DNA of 64,000 bases, taken from positions 3,742,921 to 3,806,920 of the forward strand of contig JACTAT010000060.1 of the NCBI GenBank assembly GCA_014526335.1. The letters are read 5' to 3'. Positions within the stretch are counted from its first letter, which is position 1. Each line of letters opens with the position of its first letter. The notes under the pieces were generated by a model. That model was not told the DNA's origin, ran no database searches, and was given only the letters and a program-made list of their open reading frames with translations. Positions 50,401-59,400 of the stretch are shown here, one piece after another. This DNA is from Chrysaora quinquecirrha. Lineage: Eukaryota > Cnidaria > Scyphozoa > Semaeostomeae > Pelagiidae. The position numbers and the translations under genes are program-made.

Positions 50401-53400
50401 GAATAATTAAAACAGCACAATTTTTTGAAAAAGATTCAGTACCACGAAGAGATAGACAATTTTACGACGTTTCGGGCATTACCCTTTATCAAGTCATAAT
50501 CATTCTTAAGTACCACACGCTACACTTATATCTATTATCAACATAGAATAATGTCTTACATTCTCAAGTAGCACAACAGATCTGACACAACATGGGATAA
50601 TTTTTGCTTAAATTTGAAACTTTTTTATTTTTCCGCGTGCACACAAAAAAAACATCAGTCGTTTCTGAGTAGACAATATCTGATATGAGCAACCAGACTT
50701 GCGATTTGCAGAATAAAGAAGTTACAGAAAACAAGATATTCAAATATAAGGCAAAACGTTATACGCTCACCCTTGTTACGTCCACCTCAAAGATTAGTGT
50801 AGCGTTTGGAGGAATTCTATCGCCGACTCCCTGGAGAAAGAAATATTACAAAGTATAAAACTGAAAAAAATTAAAAAGAAATAAAGAAATCTAAAAAGAT
50901 ACTGTATGCATCCATTATATATGGATATGCATGTATTAGAATGTATGTATGTTTTGTGTATTTGTGCAGATATGTATGCATTATAGCAGGGTGGAGCTTT
51001 TATGCCTGGACTTCATAATATTATATTGATCGGGTAATTACCCACACGGTCATGCAAATTCCTAATCGCTTTCATAAGAGGGATATGTAAATTAGTTTGT
51101 TTTCCTGAGGCTCTTTGGGCTCGGTCGCATTGCATTTGAGGAATTTCCTAACAAAAGTTTGCATGGCTTTTATTCACACTTACAAATGGTTAGCCCTGTT
51201 TAAGAAGAATCACACATCTTCGAGCTGTCATTACTTCCAATTTGACAAGCGTAATTCTCCCTATCTACTGACAGCCAAAAGGCAAACAGGATGGCAGGTC
51301 TTCCTGGTTCCTGCTGGTTAATCCTAATTTTTCATGCAAAAGGGTGCTGTGTGGCTCTACGACGGAACCATGTAAGGCAGTGGGAACAGGCCATTTGCAA
51401 GGTGAGATAAATCTTTGGTAGAAAGTCCACATAGGGCTAGTAACCAGATGCCAGCTGATTTGTTGACTTTAAACATCTTTATACACCTTGTCATATTTGA
51501 TCAACTGGGAAATTGTAGGCCGTTTTAACGTACTTATCAGGTCGGATGCTGAGACATCAAAAACTGCCGCTAGCTACGATCACAGCATTGCAATTTTGCA
51601 ATAATGTTGCGATGATGGAATGATCATTATGATATTATAGAGTCCAAGTTCTAAAAGATAATTTTCCAACAATTGATGATCCTATGGGTTGATGATTGAT
51701 GATCCTTGCTAAATGGTTCAAGAACACTTCACAAAATAAATAAGTCAAAGCAAAATTTGCTCTAAGAAGAAAGAAAGCAGGTGTATCTCCGAATAATTTT
51801 GACATTTCATCAATGTTGGCAAGAGTGTCTTTCGAGATGAAAGTTATAGGGTATTGGTCAAATCGTTCGCAGAAAAGATCAAAGGGTTATTACATAAATA
51901 GCCTACCTTCGCACCATACGCAAGGCCTGGCGGTATTATTAGAAGTCTCTTTCCTCCTTTTTTCATTCCTGGGATTCCCTCCTCCCAGCCCTAAATTCAA
52001 AATGAAAAAAAAAAAGAAATATTAAACTTTGAGAGGCAAAAAACGTTTACATTGTCACTAACAAGGACCAAAGAAACTCCGGCAAAACAAATTTTCAAAG
52101 AAAATCGAAAATAAATATAGGTTATGTAAACAAGGCTCCCAATACTGAACTAAATTAAGACAAGGCTCTGAGTCAGTTAAGCCTTCGTACTAAGTTATTT
52201 AAAATAGGAATAATTCTCAGCAAGTTTCTTAGGCCCTGGGCAAATGAACTGAACATGCCACTGAACATGCCATTAAACATTTTACGCTATGTTCAGTGCC
52301 GAATGGCCAAATGAACTGAACATTTCACTGAACATTTGCTGAACATTTTCAGCCTCTTTTTCATGCCGTTATTTTGGCGGGAAATTGGAGAATTTTAATT
52401 GAAAAATTGACAAAGTTGCTGTGGATAAATGTTCATTTTTTTTCAGGTAAGTGGACAAATGTACTGAACATACCACTGAACGAATTAAGTTCACCAAACA
52501 TTTTTGACTCAGATCAAACATTCAATGAATAATGTTCAGTGACTGATCAAGGTGGCCAATTGAACTGGATTGTTCACTGAACTCCAATTTTGGACGATGT
52601 TCAGTGAAATGTTCAGTTCATTTGTCCAGGGCGTTAGCAACGATAACGATCCTATTAAGTTACAAAATACGAAAGCAACTATTTATGTCGAAAATTTAAA
52701 AATCTTACTTTGATAACCTTTCCCCTGCCAAGCTTCAATTTATACAACTTTTCACCGCTTCTATTGGATTCAAAAACCTTGAAATGAAGTGAAAATCTTT
52801 GAATTACAATATTTTGATTAATTCATATTACAGTCTTTGTACCTCAAGATAGTAAAGGTCATGGAAATAAAAAAGAAACTGTTTATGGTATTTCATTACG
52901 ATTTAGAAGAAAGTGACTCCTAATGGCACCATAAAGAGAAGATATACTAAAATCTGGTAGGGAGTGACTAACAACTGCAAAAAAGTTCTTCTCGTGTGGC
53001 AAAGTGATTTGAGAGTGGCACCAGAATTGAATTCAACCATCTAGGTGAAATATGGATTTGTGCTGATGTATAAATAAGTCTATAGCATTATAAGCCCACC
53101 TTCCTTGTGTTTCAGTACCTCGGGCTACGGACCAACCTTTTCCGTAGGCCAAAAAAAGGCATTTCACCCAACCTCACCCGTTAACCGATTTTGGTCCTGA
53201 CAGCAGCTACAAAATTTGTCAAAATATTGGCAACTTTGGCCTAGGCATAAAAACAATGTCTGGATTCCGAAAGAAGATATTCTAAGCTAGAAAATGCAAA
53301 AGAATACATTGGTAACTGTCAGGCATGACACAGTGAAAAAAGGAGCGTCGATTTTGCATTTTACACAAAATTTGACCAAATATGATGGCAAAAGACTCTA

Positions 53401-56400
53401 TCTTCCCCCTTTGAGGCTCTTTAGGGGAGGAGGGTATTTGATAGGACTTTATGACTTTTTTGAGGAAAAAACGGAGTTTTCTAAACCCCATAATATTTTG
53501 CCCGATGTTTGACCATTGGCCTTTTTGGCAGATTTTCTTTCGAGGGTATTTTTTCGCCCTAATGCGATCAAATATGATGGAAAAAGACTCTATCTACCCT
53601 CTAGAGCCTGATTAGGGTGTATTATGTACGATTTTATGACTTTTTTCGAAGAAAAAAACGGAGTTTTCAAACCCCTAATTTTTCCCGAATTTTGGTCTAT
53701 TTCGCTATGATATTTTGACGAAATTATGACGTCATTGAAACATTTCTATTGTTCGAGGAGCCAATCAAATTCCAAATTTACCAAGCCGATACCAGCGTCA
53801 AATATGGAGGGAAAATTTTATTAAAGGCCTGACTTAACTAGATAACATTTTTGCTTTTAAAAAAAGTTTCATTATTATGTATTCTAGTTTAGCCACCTTG
53901 TTGCATGACAGATGTCGCTGAAATTTGTTGCACTTTACAACAATAGGCTATTTGACTAAGATACATTACGTTCTTTAACGGAATTAACAGTACGTCTAGG
54001 GAAATTCGATATTTGAACGTTTTGTCTCATCGTCAAAAACCACTGATACAATCTTTAGCAAAAACCCTCTTTTATTTAAGAGGTAAGAAATTAGACTTCT
54101 TATATGAAATTTGGTTACCCTGCCATCAAATTAATTTGACTGGGATTCAGCTCAATCAATGACTTTACAGTGAGGTTAGGCAGAAATGATTTAAGCATGT
54201 CTACTGGCGAGCAGTTTTTTAACAGGTCGACCTTTTCGAAGATTACAGAAACTGCTAAAATCTCAAGATAAAGATTTTCAATACCAAATTCGCATTAAGC
54301 AGCCAAAATGTAGCCCAGGTTCAAATTTTTACAGTCTTAAGCGCTTGTATTAACGATTTTGTAAGCGACAAGACACACTGGGTTGGAAAGATTCACCATA
54401 GTCAATAGAATATATACTGTGTTTATTCCATTAACTATGGATTCACCGCCAGTCACTTCCCAAGGTCAAAGCCCTTATAGAATAGGGAACTGTTAGCGCT
54501 CATAAAATGAGTAGAGGGGTTTCGCCCTGAAATGGAACACCTTTGATGAAACTCCAATTATATGGAAAGTTGTAGTTCTTTAAAAATTAAATTGATGTTA
54601 ATATATTCTTCTACATCTCTTTTAATTACTATGAAAAAATGAGTCTTTTTTGCAAGCCTCTTGATCCGCATTAACAATATTAATAAGCAGTGATTCTGCC
54701 GATAAAAATTTAGGCCCGTCGCCCTCTTTGAGCACGAAGAATAGGACCGAACGTTCCGGTTAGTCTTTCGTTGTTTTCGGCCGGAATTCTCCTCGGAAGC
54801 TATGTTTACGAAATATGAGTGTTCCATTTCAGGGCGACACCACTCTAGTACCAGCGCAACGACAGTGAAACTTTGCACCTGAACCAAGTTTTGGATACTT
54901 TATACGATTTTAGCATCAAAACTCGATTTCATGAGATTTTGACAACTTTCCATCATGCCAGCTTTTCATCAAAAAGGTCTATACAGCACACAATAACTAT
55001 CAGAAAACAATTCAAAGTTAATACAGTTATTTGCATAAACAAATAAACTTATCAGAAACAGTAAAAGCAAAAAGGAATACCTTGCCAAATGTTTTATCAG
55101 TGTAAAGGTACCCAGTGTACTGTAACTCAGCAGTATCGCCCTTCTGAAGCACTTGACCCTCGCCAATACTCAAATCTTGGAAAAGCAGTCCAACAGGAGA
55201 GCAATTAAATTTGGCTAAGCAGACCTAAAAACAGGAAAAAAGAAATAAAGAATAGTTGATTATCAGTGATATCTCCGGGATGGCAGGGTCGAGAATAGAC
55301 ATAATAATATGCGGTTATTGAAAGATTGCGGGGTCAATGCTGGAAAATATGCAGATCGAAGCATGACGCACGGACTGAACGTAATGAGGTCCGTACAAGA
55401 AGCTGAGGTCCGAATATTTTCCTGCATTGACCGAGCAATCGTTCAATAAAGGCTTTATTATATGGTCTTAAAAACAATACTGAATATTTTCGAAATTTAT
55501 TTAAGACTGTTTACTCAAGAAACATCATTCGTCAGTATTTCATTTTCTCATCTCTATCTCTCTCACTTAATCAATAAAAAATTACGTGGCTATATCAGGT
55601 GGTTATATCAACGCCGGTCAATACGGCTTGTACAGACGGATGAAAACCAATCAGATTGCGCCGTTGCCGGTCTGAAAAGCCGTGTTTTCGAACACTATAT
55701 AATAATAGATAATATGCGAGATGGGTACAACGAAATAAGGTTTCTAACTCTACAGTAGTTAAGGCGGGAAAAAACTGCGCCAACATTGTTGGCCAACATG
55801 CTGTAACGGTTTGCCATACTATCACAACATCTGAGATGTATTTTGTTGCCTACGTGATCTACAAATGACCGTTTGCAAATAGGGCCGAAAAGGAAGCAGT
55901 TGTTTGTTTTTTGCCCGCTCTTATTGTCAACGAAGAAGAATAAAAAACTCGTGGTTCAACTCAAACCGCAAGCTTAAATCTATTTCCCATTTCAAGGTCT
56001 CCGAAATAACGTCTGAAGATGACAATGTTGTCCCAAAATGTTGGCGAGACATAGCAAATCGTACCAACACATAAGTTTTGGTTAAAACTATGAAAATGGT
56101 GGCCAACATTTATAAGCATATTCAGAAATGTTGGCAAACATTTTTCGTCAACAAGAGGTTGTTCATTAAGCCAACATCTATAGCAAACTGTGCCAATATG
56201 TTGGCCAACAATTGCTGGCGCCGATGTTGGCCCACATGCGCCCGGCTTTAGCAAAGTCTTTTCTCCAGGACGGAACAGCAAAGGTTAAGGCAAGGTTAAG
56301 GCATTGCTTTTATAAAGCGCTGTTATATATAACTGCATACATTCTTTATACATAACAGGACTTTAAAATTATTTAGCCCTAAGCCCGGGCCGATTCTTTA

Positions 56401-59400
56401 TTAGTTATTACTTTGCTGTACTCGCTGGGGAGTATATATTGTCTCATGCAGCCGTACATTCGGAGCTACTTAAGTTTTTTGAGGCCTTCATCGCTAAGGT
56501 GTCAGTTTTACACCCACAACAGCCCAATGATCTAACGAAAACCAATGTTTCCAAGGAACTACATGCCAAAAGATGAGACCTGTATTAATCTGTATTTATC
56601 TGTATTAACCTGTATTAGTTATCAAATATTTTATCTTGGATTCAGTGAGCAGTGATAAAAAAAAGTCAATCCCTTGATATTTAGATATAACTATTCCCTC
56701 ACCCATTTGCCAAACTCTGTTGCTTGCGAATTATTTTCAAAACATATGGACCATAACTGTGATTGATCGTCGTAAAAAGTTGCATAGTTATTCTGTTGTA
56801 CCTGGGGATCAATAGGAACAAAATTTATTAATTGAATATGCAATTTATCGACTGTGAATCGCTAAATTCAAGAATAAAAAATCTGTAAATAGGCATTAAC
56901 ATTGAAGCAATAGCATACGTAGCATTAGATCAATGCTCGTCTACTTTACAATTTGACTTGAAATGGTTGTGAATACTTGCCACAAGCCCATAAAAACCTG
57001 CTTACTGTGTTCATCAGATAATAAAAGGTCCATTTAGTATGAATATTAAAAAATTTCATCGTTTGAGGAAAGCTATCTGAAATGTCTGAAATCCTGTTCT
57101 AACCTACCTTTTGTTTCTTACAGCGTTAAGTTTGTTCCTTACAGCCATAACTTCGACTTAATAAGTCTATTCTTACACGTTTATGACTCATCATCCCACA
57201 TTAACATCAACATTTTTTTTGATGTTCAAAATTTTCAAGATGATTTTCAAAATTTTCTTTATTCCATTCATAAGTGCAAAATCATAAGTATTAAAAACTG
57301 TAGCTGAGGTATAAATTTTCGACTGCAATACTTTTCAAAGTGACAACATGCCATATTTTGAGTTAAGAATCAACAGAAACAAGGATACCCAATTATAGCA
57401 AAGGAAGTATTATCAATTTACAAAACATTTAAAAAAATAAGGACAGGTTAACAGTTAATAGTGCACTAATTAATACAAAAACTTACAGTGAAGTTGAAAC
57501 CATTGTGGATTTTGGCAGCAGCAACTGGTTGCTTTTGACTGACGTACAAAAGTATTTTATACTGCAGAGAGGACATTTAACAAGTTAAAGTAAAATACAA
57601 TAAATGCAAGTGCTCTTCTTCTTCTCTGAATTTTTCATAATCCAGATTTCATAATGAGCATTTCAATACGAAACTAAAATCTACAATATTAAGGAAAAAA
57701 TCAGAAGAAGAATTAATAAGTGGTCATAACTTACATCTTTATTCTTGTGGTCACCAAGGACAGCCATCCCAAGTTTACCTTGTTTTGCATATTGTCCATT
57801 GACACTAAAAATAAATTCAAATGCAAATGATCTATGTTATAGCAGACACAACAGGAATAAACTTGACTCACAAACAACTGATTTCAGATGGGTTTCATAC
57901 TGCAAGACATCTTTGTTTCTGAAGAATGTCCATTCTCAATTAAGATTTTTAATTACCACTGAATGATACATTGCAGTTTCTCTTGAAACCTAACTTAGTT
58001 TGAGACTATGCCCTATCAGCAGGGTACTGTAGGCTAGTAAATATGGCAAGTCATCCTTTTGTTACATGTATAACAATCCAGAATAAACCCTGGTTTTTTA
58101 ATCATACCATCTTACACTGGATTTTTATGCAAAACCTACACAAGTGAACTCAAAATTACTTACTATCTAAAGGCATGAACAGCAACAGCATTCAATACAC
58201 TAGGTGCTGAGGCTTTAGCATCAGATTTCTCTGTGCCATTGGTGTTATCTGCTGAGAGAAAAAATACTTTAAGGGAAGAAATTTATGAAGGAAGATACTT
58301 TCTGGACTCAGAAAAATGCAAAATTTTTTTAATTAACTTTCGCCAATCAAGAAAAGTAGGAAGTTTCACAGGAAAACACTTATTTGCAGTATACAGAACG
58401 AACAGTGTGTTTTATGGAACTAAACTCCAGCGAATTTGACTGTTCAATGGGATTTCTGAAATGAAATTATGTATCTTAACAGCTCATTAATATTAGACAC
58501 AAATATTGCAGGAAATTATGTTTTCAATCTCTTGTTAAACAAAATTTTGCTGGAATTAACTTTTGAAAATTTTTTATTTTGACAAGTTTTGGGCAAAAAA
58601 ACTTTTGCAAATTGTTCGTGTGTGTCTGTGGCATTTTAGGATGCTTGCCTAGATAGTTGTGTCCGAGAACGTTAAGTTAACAAACTAACTTGAAATTAAT
58701 TTTGAATACAGTGAAAAGAGCATCTTTAAATTGACTCAGTGAGAGGGAAACAGACCCTCTAACAGATGAAGAGGAGTATGTCAACATGGTTTCAAGCTAG
58801 ACACAGAATAACTGAGGTGTATCATGTACCATAAGGTGTACCACATGCCATGCACTAAAACCACACTGTACCATATGAATGACTGACTTGATTGAAAGGG
58901 AAGGGTTTACCTTTGGATTTTGGCTGTTTTGGTGCAGTGTATGTCAATGATTCATTGCCACCACTAGATGAAGACATTCCAAATAATGATGAGAGCTTTG
59001 ACCTTGAATGAAATATAAATACAATTTATTTTGATACCTAAGTAAAGAAATGAATTCCAAAAGGGCAAGGTATCAGATCAGTTGACAGACTCATCACTAA
59101 TCATTTCGTTGTTCTAAGCAACATATCCTGGCAAGGGAGGCATCATGACCCCATTATAATTATAATTATAATAATAATAATTATAATGACTTTATTTAAG
59201 TGTCAGGTTATTTAGCATTTCTACTAATTGGGGAAACTGCCAGTTATTACTCCAGAAATCTGGGTACTCATTTACCAACCTCAGAAGGATGGACAGCTGC
59301 GTTGACTGTAACCTTGTGGAAAGTGGTCCCGACGAGATTCGAACCCACAACCTTACGATCGTGAGACAAGCACCTTGACCACTCGGCCGCACGACCTGTA

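Noticed and set aside
59192..59392. 66-codon minus frame over the SINE
   Set aside because: It is the translated tRNA-like SINE head and body, with no protein family.
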